Part shown: positions 1 through 8,311 of the stretch, piece by piece
Numbering within the stretch: the first letter of the stretch is position 1
How the letters are laid out: each line of letters starts with the position of its first letter
NCBI GenBank assembly: GCA_947176065.1
Contig: CAMWPB010000043.1
Coordinates: 1 to 35,582 of the forward strand
Direction: 5' to 3'
DNA: 35,582 nucleotides
Source: an uncultured Lachnospiraceae bacterium
GTDB lineage: Bacteria; Bacillota; Clostridia; Lachnospirales; Lachnospiraceae
The notes under the pieces: generated by a model
Databases searched by the model: none
What the model saw: the letters and a program-made list of their open reading frames with translations, nothing else
What the model was told of the DNA's origin: nothing
Position numbers and translations under genes: made by a program

Positions 1-519
1 TAAATTCTCGTTTATCCTTGTATTAAGCTCAATCTTGTCATCTAATTTTTGAAGCATTCCCGCAATTTTGAACTGTGTATCCATATTGGGAACATCAACG
101 TCAATACCAGCAAAAGTATCACGCGTAATAGTATCAAAAACTGATCCATGCGTATTCTTCTTAAGAATATGAACATTATACTTCACGAGATAATACAAGA
201 ATGTAGAGTCAACAATTTCTTTTTTTGCGCGGAGACCATAACACGACTGGTTAAAAGCCATTGGAAAGGGAATCATCGCCATTTCACCAACCGTCCCCCG
301 AGCAGAAATAATACTATCATCACGCTCAAGCATTTTTGTTGAGCTATTCTTTAATCCTTCTTCTGTAATATTCTTTTCGGTTTTATAAACATATCGATAA
401 TCATTATTAAAATCCTTAACTGACAGCCATGGGATATCCCCACCCCAATATTCATGCACACTCGTCTTCGGGGTTCCACCGCCTATCAAATCCATTATAT
501 CCGATAGCTTATATTTCAT
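1..519 (-). CDS. hsdS: Type I restriction enzyme specificity subunit HsdS (5' part, cut by window edge)
   Basis: This is the first 173 codons of a type I restriction S subunit, which sets the DNA target of the HsdM/HsdR complex. I translated it from the minus strand. The start is ATG at 519, overlapping the 3' end of hsdM by 11 bases, which implies translational coupling. The N-terminus reads KYKLSDIMDLIGGGTPKT, the usual opening of a target recognition domain with its GGTP turn. It continues with the motifs WLSVKD and ARGTVGE. Near residues 155-173 comes LQKLDDKIELNTRINENL, the conserved helix that follows the first recognition domain. The second recognition domain lies beyond position 1. 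The reading frame is open to the edge. Base composition is AT-rich compared with the housekeeping genes to the right, as is common for restriction loci. Confidence 0.93.
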   Translation of the reverse strand, partial: MKYKLSDIMDLIGGGTPKTSVHEYWGGDIPWLSVKDFNNDYRYVYKTEKNITEEGLKNSSTKMLERDDSIISARGTVGEMAMIPFPMAFNQSCYGLRAKKEIVDSTFLYYLVKYNVHILKKNTHGSVFDTITRDTFAGIDVDVPNMDTQFKIAGMLQKLDDKIELNTRINENL

Positions 520-2017
520 ACCCAATCGCCCCCAGTTTCTTTCTGATCTCATCCTCCAGCTCATGGGACTTTTTAAACATATCGGAAAGCTCCGATGTCA
601 GTCTTGCCATCTTTTCTTCAAAAGGCTCACCGTCATCTTCCTGTTCTTCAATACCCACATAGCGACCCGGCGTTAGAATATAATCCTGCTTCTCAATATC
701 CTGTATTGTAGCAACTGAGCAGAAACCCTTCACATCTTCCAGCGTACCATTTTGGAACGCCTCAAATGTGTCAGTCAGTTTCTGAATATCCTCATCTGTA
801 AAATCTCTATGTTTACGATCTACCATATGCCCCATCTTACGGGCATCAATAAACAGAGTTTTTCCACTTTGTTTCTTTCCCTTAGTAATGAACCACAACG
901 TAACCGGGATTGTGACACTATAGAAAAGCTGCGTGGGCATGGCAATAATACCTTCAATCAGATCATCCTCTATAATATTTTTTCGGATCTCTCCCTCACC
1001 ACTAGACTGCGTAGACAGCGCGCCATTTGCTAACACCAGACCAATCTTCCCATTCGGCGCCAAATGATGAATCATATGTTGAATCCATGCATAGTTGGCA
1101 TTGCCTGCCGGCGGAATCCCATACTTCCACCTGACATCATCCAAAAGCTTTTCCTGATTCCACGGATGATAGTTAAATGGCGGATTCGCAAGAATAAAGT
1201 CCGCTTTCAGAGTGGGATGTAGGTCGTTGGTAAAGGTATCTGCCTGATACGGTCCAAAATCCGCGTCAATTCCCCGAATCGCCATATTCATCTTCGCCAT
1301 TTTCCAAGTATCCGCATTTGCTTCCTGTCCATAAACAGCAATGGCTCCCCGCCTGCCAGAATGCGCTTCAATAAATTTTGCGCTTTGTACAAACATACCT
1401 CCAGAACCGCAACAACAATCATATACACGACAATTATCAAAAGGCCGAAGGATGGCTACAAGCGTCTTTACTACACTTGACGGCGTATAAAATTCACCCC
1501 CACCGACACCTTCTTTTTCGGCAAACTGCGCAATGCAGTACTCATAAGTACGTCCAAGCAGATCCTCGCTTTCTGTTGTACTGCTCATATCAATGTTGTT
1601 CGTGAAGATATCGACTACGTCTCCCAACACCCTCTTGTCAAGATCCGGGCTGCCATAATTTCTCGGCAGAACGTTCTTAAGCGTCTTATTTTCCGCTTCA
1701 ATGGCCCTCATGGCATTATCAATCACTGTACCAATCTCCGCTGAATGAGCAGCGGACGCGATAGTACTCCATCTGGCTTCTTCAGGGACAAAAAAAATAT
1801 TGTCCATCGTATAGGCATCTCGCTCATCCTCAAAACCATCGCCTTCTTCCACAAGCTCATGATATCGTTTATCAAATGCGGCCGAAATATAGCGAAGGAA
1901 TATCAAGCCAATAATCACCTTCCTGTACTCTGCCGCTGGGATATGCCCCCACAACACACATGCTGCATCCCAAAGCTGTTTTTCAAATCCAATGTTAGCA
2001 TTGGTCTTTTGTGCCAT
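509..2017 (-). CDS. hsdM: Type I restriction-modification system methyltransferase subunit HsdM
   Basis: A 502-aa N6-adenine DNA methyltransferase that pairs with HsdS to modify host DNA. The N-terminal helical domain (about 1-150) is followed by the family motif GEFYTPSSVV near residues 175-183. The SAM-binding motif is VYDCCCGSGG (about 198-207) and the catalytic motif IV is NPPF at 278-281. Motif I normally reads D-P-x-C-G-S-G-G; here the proline is replaced and three cysteines stand in a row (201-203). Length is normal for the family (about 490-530). The start ATG at 2017 follows a good AACGGAGG ribosome binding site 5 bases upstream. hsdS overlaps its end. hsdR is not in the window and would be expected further left. 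Confidence 0.96.
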   Translation of the reverse strand: MAQKTNANIGFEKQLWDAACVLWGHIPAAEYRKVIIGLIFLRYISAAFDKRYHELVEEGDGFEDERDAYTMDNIFFVPEEARWSTIASAAHSAEIGTVIDNAMRAIEAENKTLKNVLPRNYGSPDLDKRVLGDVVDIFTNNIDMSSTTESEDLLGRTYEYCIAQFAEKEGVGGGEFYTPSSVVKTLVAILRPFDNCRVYDCCCGSGGMFVQSAKFIEAHSGRRGAIAVYGQEANADTWKMAKMNMAIRGIDADFGPYQADTFTNDLHPTLKADFILANPPFNYHPWNQEKLLDDVRWKYGIPPAGNANYAWIQHMIHHLAPNGKIGLVLANGALSTQSSGEGEIRKNIIEDDLIEGIIAMPTQLFYSVTIPVTLWFITKGKKQSGKTLFIDARKMGHMVDRKHRDFTDEDIQKLTDTFEAFQNGTLEDVKGFCSVATIQDIEKQDYILTPGRYVGIEEQEDDGEPFEEKMARLTSELSDMFKKSHELEDEIRKKLGAIGYEI

Positions 2018-2208
2018 TTTAACCTCCGTTATGAAATAACTATTTTCATTTAAAGATCACAATACTTATCTTTTAACCAGACAATCTTACTTCATTGCTT
2101 TAAATTTATTTTTTTAAATCCATTTTGTTAGTTGACACGCTATATTCCTTTTTATGCGGCATTTACCTGTTACAAATTATATCAAATCCCTACTGTTTTT
2201 ACCACTAC

Positions 2209-2430
2209 CTAGTAAATATACACATTATCAGAACTCCAGATGGAATTTTCTATTTGGGGCTCTGGCAAATTGAACATTTCAAATACTTTATATATAATAA
2301 TTTTTGCTGCCTCATTCGTCTCCATCCGCCCATGCTTTATATCATTTGCCTGCCACCAATCCGAGACTAAATCGACAGATTTTACCATTGGTGTGATATT
2401 CTTAATGTCATACGGATGCTTCGCATTCAT
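2209..2430 (-). CDS. Small ORF, 73 aa, unknown
   Basis: A 73-codon ORF whose ATG (2430) directly follows the TAA stop of the membrane-protein gene at 2431. There is no clear ribosome binding site, so it could only be translated by reinitiation. The peptide is soluble and mixed in charge, with WW and EAAKIIIYKVFEMF segments that could form a helix, and contains no motif I recognise. It may be a real small gene coupled to its upstream neighbour or the leftover C-terminus of a decayed one. The 190 bases between it and hsdM are AT-rich and hold no other gene. Confidence 0.35.
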   Translation of the reverse strand: MNAKHPYDIKNITPMVKSVDLVSDWWQANDIKHGRMETNEAAKIIIYKVFEMFNLPEPQIENSIWSSDNVYIY

Positions 2431-3039
2431 TTAGTAATTATTTAAATAATACCCAAACTCTTCCTCCACACCCCCTCTTGAAAAACCATACTCCTCCATA
2501 AGATATTCCAAAAATTCTTCCATCAATATCGGATCTACGTGCTCTACCTTTTCAGCCGACAGCGAACCATCCTGCCCTACTTTCACTTCATAAATATCGG
2601 CATACGACCAGTCACCACAGTCGCTCTCAATAACTGCTACATATATATCACCCTCAGCCCTGGCCTCAAAGGTAAAACCAAATTTTTTACTCATATAATA
2701 CCGATAATGCGGGGTATCAATCTCCTCGATAATACCTTCCTCGGAACAGACATATACTGCCCCGCTTCCCATTGAGCCGGTACCGGAGTTTAATACCGTC
2801 ATCTGATTACCATCGACTGCCAACTGTGGTATAAAATCAAATCGCATAGCCCTAATTCCATCCAATATAAAGAAAATAACTAAAAGCGAGACATATGCAA
2901 GCACAACGACACACGCCTTTTTAGCTAATGACTTGCTCTTTTTTACAATTGCAATCAACATCATGATCAGGAAAACGCCTACCGCAAACATCCCCAAAAG
3001 AACAAAAATTATATATACAAGCAATGCGTTTCCGTTCAT
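2431..3039 (-). CDS. Membrane protein with two N-terminal helices and an extracytoplasmic domain, unknown
   Basis: A 202-aa protein of unknown function. I place the start at ATG 3039, reading MNGNALLVYI, because AGGAGG lies 12 bases upstream and overlaps the end of the preceding lipoprotein gene. The longer open frame upstream lies inside that gene. Two hydrophobic segments (about residues 5-32 and 42-62) flank a short lysine-rich loop. The remaining 140 residues are acidic and contain a VGQDGSLSAEKVEHVDP stretch and a C-terminal run EEFLEYLMEEYGFSRGG. The 3' end abuts the 73-aa ORF. It likely forms one transcription unit with the lipoprotein upstream (stop at 3056), which suggests a joint role at the cell envelope; this is an inference from spacing only. 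Confidence 0.7.
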   Translation of the reverse strand: MNGNALLVYIIFVLLGMFAVGVFLIMMLIAIVKKSKSLAKKACVVVLAYVSLLVIFFILDGIRAMRFDFIPQLAVDGNQMTVLNSGTGSMGSGAVYVCSEEGIIEEIDTPHYRYYMSKKFGFTFEARAEGDIYVAVIESDCGDWSYADIYEVKVGQDGSLSAEKVEHVDPILMEEFLEYLMEEYGFSRGGVEEEFGYYLNNY

Positions 3040-3055
3040 ATTCTGCACCCACCTC

Positions 3056-5461
3056 CTATGAACTTTCCGAGGCAGCTCCTTCTTCAGAACCATTAGTAGT
3101 TTCAAATTGTTCCCTCGCCGCCTCAAACAAATTGTGAAGGTAAGGATACTCCCATCTATCCGCACCTACATTGGGGATCGTGCCATCACCCCAGCCCATG
3201 CCCGGCTCGCCGCCGTAATCGGTGAAGCTAGCCGCCACATACCGGACGGTATTCACCAGCACCGTGTTGGGCTCCTGCTCGCGCACGCCGATTACTTCAG
3301 ACATATTGTCCTTGCCAAACTTGAAGAAATCCACGTACTCTATGATTTCTTTCCCCGTATCATACGCAAAGGAATACCCGTACAGATCACAGCCATCCTC
3401 CATATAACTCTTTTCAAAAGTAAGGTTCGACACTCTTCCCGGGCAAAGCTCTTCGCTGCATCGTACCGCCTCCGCCTGAAATGCTTCCCAATCCTCCGGT
3501 TCACGGAATGGATTTTCCCCCACAGGATTCGTTACCGGCAGACTGTGAATCTGGTTCTCTTCCTCCCAGGAAGCATAAGTCAAATCACCATTCAGAAAAT
3601 AATAAGCGAACCCATCCGGCTGTTCAATCTGGAAGCTTCCCTCGGAGCGCAGACCGCCCCTGGAAAGCGGGTCTTTGCGGATATAGAAAATCTCCGGCAT
3701 GAATACCGTCTCCCCAACCGGCAGATAATTCGGATCTTCCGGCGCATCCTCGGCCCGCACAATTGTCGGCCACTTGTATCCGGTTCCATAAAAACGTTCA
3801 CTGATACGCCAGAGACTGTCTCCCTCCTGCACTTCGTATCCCGACATCGTGCCACTCATAAGTTTGATATAGTCCTCCAGCCCGGCTCCTTCCGGCAGCT
3901 CCCGAACCGGCGCAAAAGGATCTTTCCTTTCCCGCTTGGTCTTTTCTTCCTGTTCTCCCTCCGTTAAACCGTTTGCCACCGCCTGCCTGCTGTTTTCCAC
4001 CTCTTTTTCCGTCTTGCGCTCAAACTGCTCCAGCAGCGGATTCCAGAGCAGGTAAGAGGGCGGCGAATAGTATTCCTCCGCCGCCTTTTCGCCGCTCGCA
4101 TGAACCGGCGCACCGACCCGCATATCTGCGTAACCGTCACCGTTTAAGTCCGGATAAGTAATCGTGTCCGGCAGCTCAATACTCAGGGATACCCTGCTCT
4201 CCTGGAGCACTTCGCCGGTTTCCAGATCCGTCACTGTCATGTCGTAAGGTTCGTCCATACAATAACCGTTCAGGAGATAATAGCGAAGTTCCGTATCTTC
4301 TTTCTCTGCAGTTGTTTCTTTTTCATCCAAGGAAGTCTCGTCGCCACTTTCCGCCAAAGAACCGGCAGCGGAAATAATGAGATCTTTTTTGAGTTCATAC
4401 AGATAATCGGACACAGAAACTTCTTCCTCATCATCCTCCGCAAGTGAGAAATGCAGCGAAAGCATCCTGCCGTTCTCCGTATGCGGCAGCTCGTAATCGG
4501 CCTCCACAAGCAGGCCGAAATATCGCATGATCCCTTCGTCTCCGGAGTCTTCCCAATTTTCATCAATTCCACGGACTTCCAAAAATCTGCGCTTTGGATC
4601 CTCTGACTCGGTCACACGCTTCTCATGGTCGATCCAGTACAGGTTTTCCTCATCCAATCCCCAACCGCTCCCCAAAATACCGTAGTGCTGGAAAACATCA
4701 ACAAACACATATTCCAGAGTTTCGCCGTCATCCTCCGACGGTGGGTTCAACAGAGTAAGTCCGTACGCCGTCCGGTCCTTCACATAAAGATTGACCTTCG
4801 AATTCCGATTATTTAGATATGTAAGCTCGTAACCGTCCTCCTCTTTTATCGTTTCCTGTATATAATAAAACAGTTTCCCGTTGTCTGCGCTCCATGCAGT
4901 CACAGGATGCTCTTCCGTATCAAATTTTCTTTTCAAAGTGTGGTATAAATCGAGAGCATGATCGTTCTCTGTCATGGGGAAGGTATAGTACAGAAAATGA
5001 AACGCGTTCTCATCCGCTTCCTGCTTGGCCGCCTCGTTCAGCGCTGTCTCCATTTCCGCAAGCGAATTGTAAAACTGCCATGTCACATCCGCTTCTCCCG
5101 CGAACCGAAAAGCCGACGGTGCATCCCACTCGGATTCCAACTGTTCCCCTTCATAATCCTTTATCATAATCTTCGCACTGGCATAAGGGCTTACAGAACT
5201 ATGATCAAACAGATAGCCGCTAAGCTCCTGCACTTCACAGCTATCATGCTCCTCGGGCCACTCTTTCAGTTCTTCCCCAAGATCATCCTCCCCGGGAAAC
5301 ATTGCCATATCGGACCCATTCTCAATGTCGGAATTCCCATCCATGCTTCCTGACGGTGCACCGCAGGACGCAAAAACCATGCCAAGTGCAGTTATGCCGA
5401 CGATGCAGAGTTCTCTTTTTTTAATCTGCCGTCTTCTCTGGTTTAATTCTCTAGCTTTCAT
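3056..5461 (-). CDS. Large lipoprotein with an internal LysM domain
   Basis: An 801-aa predicted lipoprotein. The chosen start is ATG 5461, since AAGGA lies 7 bases upstream; a GTG at 5479 is in frame but less well placed. A basic N-terminus (about 20 residues) and a hydrophobic core end in a lipobox-like ASC, followed by an acidic linker, so lipid anchoring at a cysteine near residue 33 is expected. The body is acidic and unlike anything I can name. Near residue 440 a DLNGDGYAD segment resembles a calcium-binding loop as in EF-hand or FG-GAP proteins. Near residues 545-600 is a LysM module (YEVQEGDSLWRISERFYG and onward to LPVGETVFMPE), normally a peptidoglycan-binding fold. LysM in the middle of a long lipoprotein suggests contact with the cell wall. 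The next gene starts 17 bases after the stop. Confidence 0.85.
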   Translation of the reverse strand: MKARELNQRRRQIKKRELCIVGITALGMVFASCGAPSGSMDGNSDIENGSDMAMFPGEDDLGEELKEWPEEHDSCEVQELSGYLFDHSSVSPYASAKIMIKDYEGEQLESEWDAPSAFRFAGEADVTWQFYNSLAEMETALNEAAKQEADENAFHFLYYTFPMTENDHALDLYHTLKRKFDTEEHPVTAWSADNGKLFYYIQETIKEEDGYELTYLNNRNSKVNLYVKDRTAYGLTLLNPPSEDDGETLEYVFVDVFQHYGILGSGWGLDEENLYWIDHEKRVTESEDPKRRFLEVRGIDENWEDSGDEGIMRYFGLLVEADYELPHTENGRMLSLHFSLAEDDEEEVSVSDYLYELKKDLIISAAGSLAESGDETSLDEKETTAEKEDTELRYYLLNGYCMDEPYDMTVTDLETGEVLQESRVSLSIELPDTITYPDLNGDGYADMRVGAPVHASGEKAAEEYYSPPSYLLWNPLLEQFERKTEKEVENSRQAVANGLTEGEQEEKTKRERKDPFAPVRELPEGAGLEDYIKLMSGTMSGYEVQEGDSLWRISERFYGTGYKWPTIVRAEDAPEDPNYLPVGETVFMPEIFYIRKDPLSRGGLRSEGSFQIEQPDGFAYYFLNGDLTYASWEEENQIHSLPVTNPVGENPFREPEDWEAFQAEAVRCSEELCPGRVSNLTFEKSYMEDGCDLYGYSFAYDTGKEIIEYVDFFKFGKDNMSEVIGVREQEPNTVLVNTVRYVAASFTDYGGEPGMGWGDGTIPNVGADRWEYPYLHNLFEAAREQFETTNGSEEGAASESS

Positions 5462-5542
5462 TTTGTCATCCTTTTGCACAATTCTATGACCGACCGAAAT
5501 TTATCCACACCATGCTCTCATTGTGCAGGCAAATCTTATTGG

Positions 5543-7237
5543 TTACAATAACGAGTCTGCACCTCTTCTTTGCAACAGGACGGCAACCTCCACATGCCCC
5601 GTATGCCCAAACTGATCCACCGCCCGCACCCTTTTCATCTCATATCCGCCCTCACAAAGAATCTTAAGGTCCCTCGCCAGCGTTGCCGGGTCGCAGCTCA
5701 CATAGACAATCCGCTCCGGCTGCATCGCGATCATGGTTTCCAGACACTTTTCGTCACAGCCCTTCCGGGGAGGATCTACCACAATCACATCTGGATGACG
5801 CATCTGCTCCCGCGCCAAGCCTTCCCGTTCCAATCCACCGTTTCCTTCCGCATCCGCCTCTTGGCACTCTTTCCCAGTCACCGGACTGCCATTTCCTCCT
5901 TTCCCACTGTAAAACGCCGGCAGCACTTCCTCCGCCTTCCCCACAAAAAATTCCGCGTTTGTAATCTGATTCCTGCCGGCGTTCTCCCTCGCGTCCTCAA
6001 TGGCCTGCAAAACGACCTCCACCCCATAGACCTTTTTTGCCCTTTTTGCCATAAAGAGAGAGATTGTTCCGATGCCGCAGTACAGATCCCACACCGTCTC
6101 CTTCCCCGTCAATCCCGCATATTCCAGCGCGAGAGCGTATAGCTTTTCGGTCTGTCGGGGATTTACCTGATAGAAGGACAAGGGCGAAATCCGAAATGTG
6201 ACTTTTTCTCTGCCCTCTGCATTCCCGTCTCCTGCGCTCCGGGCTGATCCGGGTATGGCTGTATCCAACACTCTGAGACTGTCCTCAATCCATCCCCTTC
6301 CCCAGAGAACCCGTATTTCCTTTCCCATAATCACATTTGTTTTTTCCCTGTTAACGCTAACCGAAATGCTGACGATCCTCTTACACGGCATTCTTCTCTC
6401 TTCCGTCACTGCAATCCGGCCACAAACGCCTGCGGACACCTCATCACCCGGTATTTTCTGCTCTCTGCCCGCCGCAGACTGCTCATAGTCATCCGCTGTC
6501 ACCTTCTCAAATTGCACCCCCAGCAGTTTCTCCACCAGCCGCTCCTCCGCGGGCAGCTTCTTCCCGTTAATCACCAGGCAAACCATAATTTCCCCGGAAG
6601 AAAATCCTGTGCGGATCAGGACATGCCTCACCAGACCCTCTCCCGTGCTCTCCCGGTAGGCGCTCACATCGTTCTCCCTCATATAGGCGAGAACCGTCTC
6701 CAAAATCACTTTATTCTCCAGCGGCCCCAGCGGACAGTCGGTATTGGGGATGATATCGTGGGTCCTGCCCGCATAGAAACCTACGACCAGATTTCCCTCC
6801 CTGTCGTACCCCACGGGATACTGCGCCTTATTGCGGTAATGCCACGGCTCCTCCATGCCGACAATGGGCTCCATAACCGCATCAATCTGCTCCGGCGAAA
6901 AACCACCAATGCGCTGTAAGTGATTGCGCACTTTATTCTGCTTATAAGCAAGCTGTCTCTCATAACTCATAGCCTGAATCTGGCAGCCACCGCATTGTCT
7001 GTGGAAAGGACATTTCGGCTCCACACGAAAAGGAGAAGGCGTCACCACCTTCTCTACTCTCGCATAGCCATAATTTTTCTTACATTTCGTAATGCGCGCT
7101 TCAACGACATCCCCGATCACGGCATCTTTCACAAACAGCGTAAAGCCCTCCGCCTTGCCAATGCCCTCGCCGTCATTTCCGATATCCTCTATCGTAAGTC
7201 GGACAATATCATTCTTTTTAAAACTTCCCTGCTCCAT
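5543..7237 (-). CDS. 23S rRNA (uracil-5-)-methyltransferase, RlmD/RumA family
   Basis: A 564-aa SAM-dependent RNA m5U methyltransferase of the TrmA/RumA family; members modify U747 or U1939 of 23S rRNA, and which one cannot be told here. A TRAM RNA-binding domain fills residues 1-65. Four cysteines (C76, C82, C85, C168) match the family's [4Fe-4S] pattern CX5CX2C...C. The SAM site is WDLYCGIGTIS, followed by VVDPPRKGC. The catalytic cysteine is C515 in VSCDPATLARD. The family is usually about 450-460 aa; the excess lies in two glycine/glutamate-rich insertions, near residues 245-285 and 428-465. A ribosome binding site GAGAGG precedes ATG 7237. The stop of yhaM lies 13 bases upstream, so the two are likely co-transcribed. 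Confidence 0.94.
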   Translation of the reverse strand: MEQGSFKKNDIVRLTIEDIGNDGEGIGKAEGFTLFVKDAVIGDVVEARITKCKKNYGYARVEKVVTPSPFRVEPKCPFHRQCGGCQIQAMSYERQLAYKQNKVRNHLQRIGGFSPEQIDAVMEPIVGMEEPWHYRNKAQYPVGYDREGNLVVGFYAGRTHDIIPNTDCPLGPLENKVILETVLAYMRENDVSAYRESTGEGLVRHVLIRTGFSSGEIMVCLVINGKKLPAEERLVEKLLGVQFEKVTADDYEQSAAGREQKIPGDEVSAGVCGRIAVTEERRMPCKRIVSISVSVNREKTNVIMGKEIRVLWGRGWIEDSLRVLDTAIPGSARSAGDGNAEGREKVTFRISPLSFYQVNPRQTEKLYALALEYAGLTGKETVWDLYCGIGTISLFMAKRAKKVYGVEVVLQAIEDARENAGRNQITNAEFFVGKAEEVLPAFYSGKGGNGSPVTGKECQEADAEGNGGLEREGLAREQMRHPDVIVVDPPRKGCDEKCLETMIAMQPERIVYVSCDPATLARDLKILCEGGYEMKRVRAVDQFGHTGHVEVAVLLQRRGADSLL

Positions 7238-7250
7238 AAGTTACCTCTCT

Positions 7251-8195
7251 CTAATCCACACTCGTCCCGCGCAAATTCGACTCAAACAGTCTGTTATACC
7301 CAAGCCATCCCTTCTCCGTGCTATTGTCCAGAATTTCCGCAAAGGTCTCCATTTTGGCATCCACATTGTCCGCAAAGTTTAAAGCCACTGCCTCCACGAT
7401 TGCAGGCTTCTTAGGCGAACCAAACTCAAACTCCCCGTGGTGGGAAAGAATACAGTGCTTCAGTTCGTTGGCAAGTAACGGGGGAAATCCGTCTATTTCC
7501 CTGACCTTCTCTCCGATCATCTCACTACCGATCACAATGTGGCCGAGAAACTGTCCGTCGTCCGTATAATCGTTCTGCGGAAAAAGAGAAAGTTCTTTCG
7601 TTTTTCCGATATCGTGGCAGATCGCCGCCGTAAGCAGGAGATCCCTGTTCAGAATGGGATACTGCGTGCAGAAATAGTCGCAAAGCTTTGCCACCGCCAG
7701 CGTATGCTGCAGCAAGCCGCCCACAAACCCGTGATGTACCGTCTTGGCCGCCGAGGACTGCCGGAACGCTTTGATGAACACCTCGTCCTTTACAAAAAAG
7801 GCCTCCAACAACTGATGCAGATAAGGATTTTTGACGCTTGCCGTCAAATCCAGAAGCTCCTTCATCATGTCTTCTATTTGAAACCTGCTGACAGGCAAAT
7901 ACTCCGCCGGATCATACTCACCCTCCGCGCATTTGCGCACGCGCTTCACATTAACCTGCAATGCGCCCTGAAAGCTGGTAACATCGCCGTACACTTCTAT
8001 GTAATCCAAACTGTCAAAGTCATCAATCCCCGCATTGTTGGGATCCCAGATCTTCGCATCTACGGTGCCTGTCTTATCCTGTAAAATCACATTGTCATAA
8101 GGTTTACCGTTTTTTGTGACTGCCGACTGTTTATGTTTACATAAATAAATATCAGATAATCTGTCGCCTTCCTTGTAGTCTTTAATATACTTCAT
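7251..8195 (-). CDS. yhaM: YhaM-type 3'-5' exoribonuclease (OB fold plus HD domain)
   Basis: A 314-aa protein matching YhaM/CBF1, a Gram-positive metal-dependent 3'-5' exonuclease that trims RNA and can act on DNA. The N-terminal 90 residues form an OB-fold nucleic-acid-binding domain (NVILQDKTGTVDAKIWD). The HD hydrolase domain covers about 150-290, with H154/H155, H164 and the H194-D195 pair in CHDIGKTKE, and a further HH in LSHHGEFEFG. Length equals that of the B. subtilis protein (314 aa). It sits just upstream of the RNA methyltransferase gene on the same strand, so both products act on RNA. AAAGGAG is 12 bases ahead of the ATG, a rather long spacing. The first gene of this run may be the htrA-like gene at 9691. 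Confidence 0.93.
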   Translation of the reverse strand: MKYIKDYKEGDRLSDIYLCKHKQSAVTKNGKPYDNVILQDKTGTVDAKIWDPNNAGIDDFDSLDYIEVYGDVTSFQGALQVNVKRVRKCAEGEYDPAEYLPVSRFQIEDMMKELLDLTASVKNPYLHQLLEAFFVKDEVFIKAFRQSSAAKTVHHGFVGGLLQHTLAVAKLCDYFCTQYPILNRDLLLTAAICHDIGKTKELSLFPQNDYTDDGQFLGHIVIGSEMIGEKVREIDGFPPLLANELKHCILSHHGEFEFGSPKKPAIVEAVALNFADNVDAKMETFAEILDNSTEKGWLGYNRLFESNLRGTSVD

Positions 8196-8311
8196 TTTTC
8201 TTCTATGCTCCTTTATCCTCTATTTCCTGCCGGTACCTGTACGAATAAATCGGTTACGGCCGGGAATTCCTTCTCTGTTCAGGTTCGGCACTCTCCGAAA
8301 CCTATAAAAGT

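Noticed and set aside
3107..3967. 286-codon plus-strand ORF inside the lipoprotein gene
   Set aside because: It is a shadow on the opposite strand of a clear signal-bearing, LysM-containing gene.
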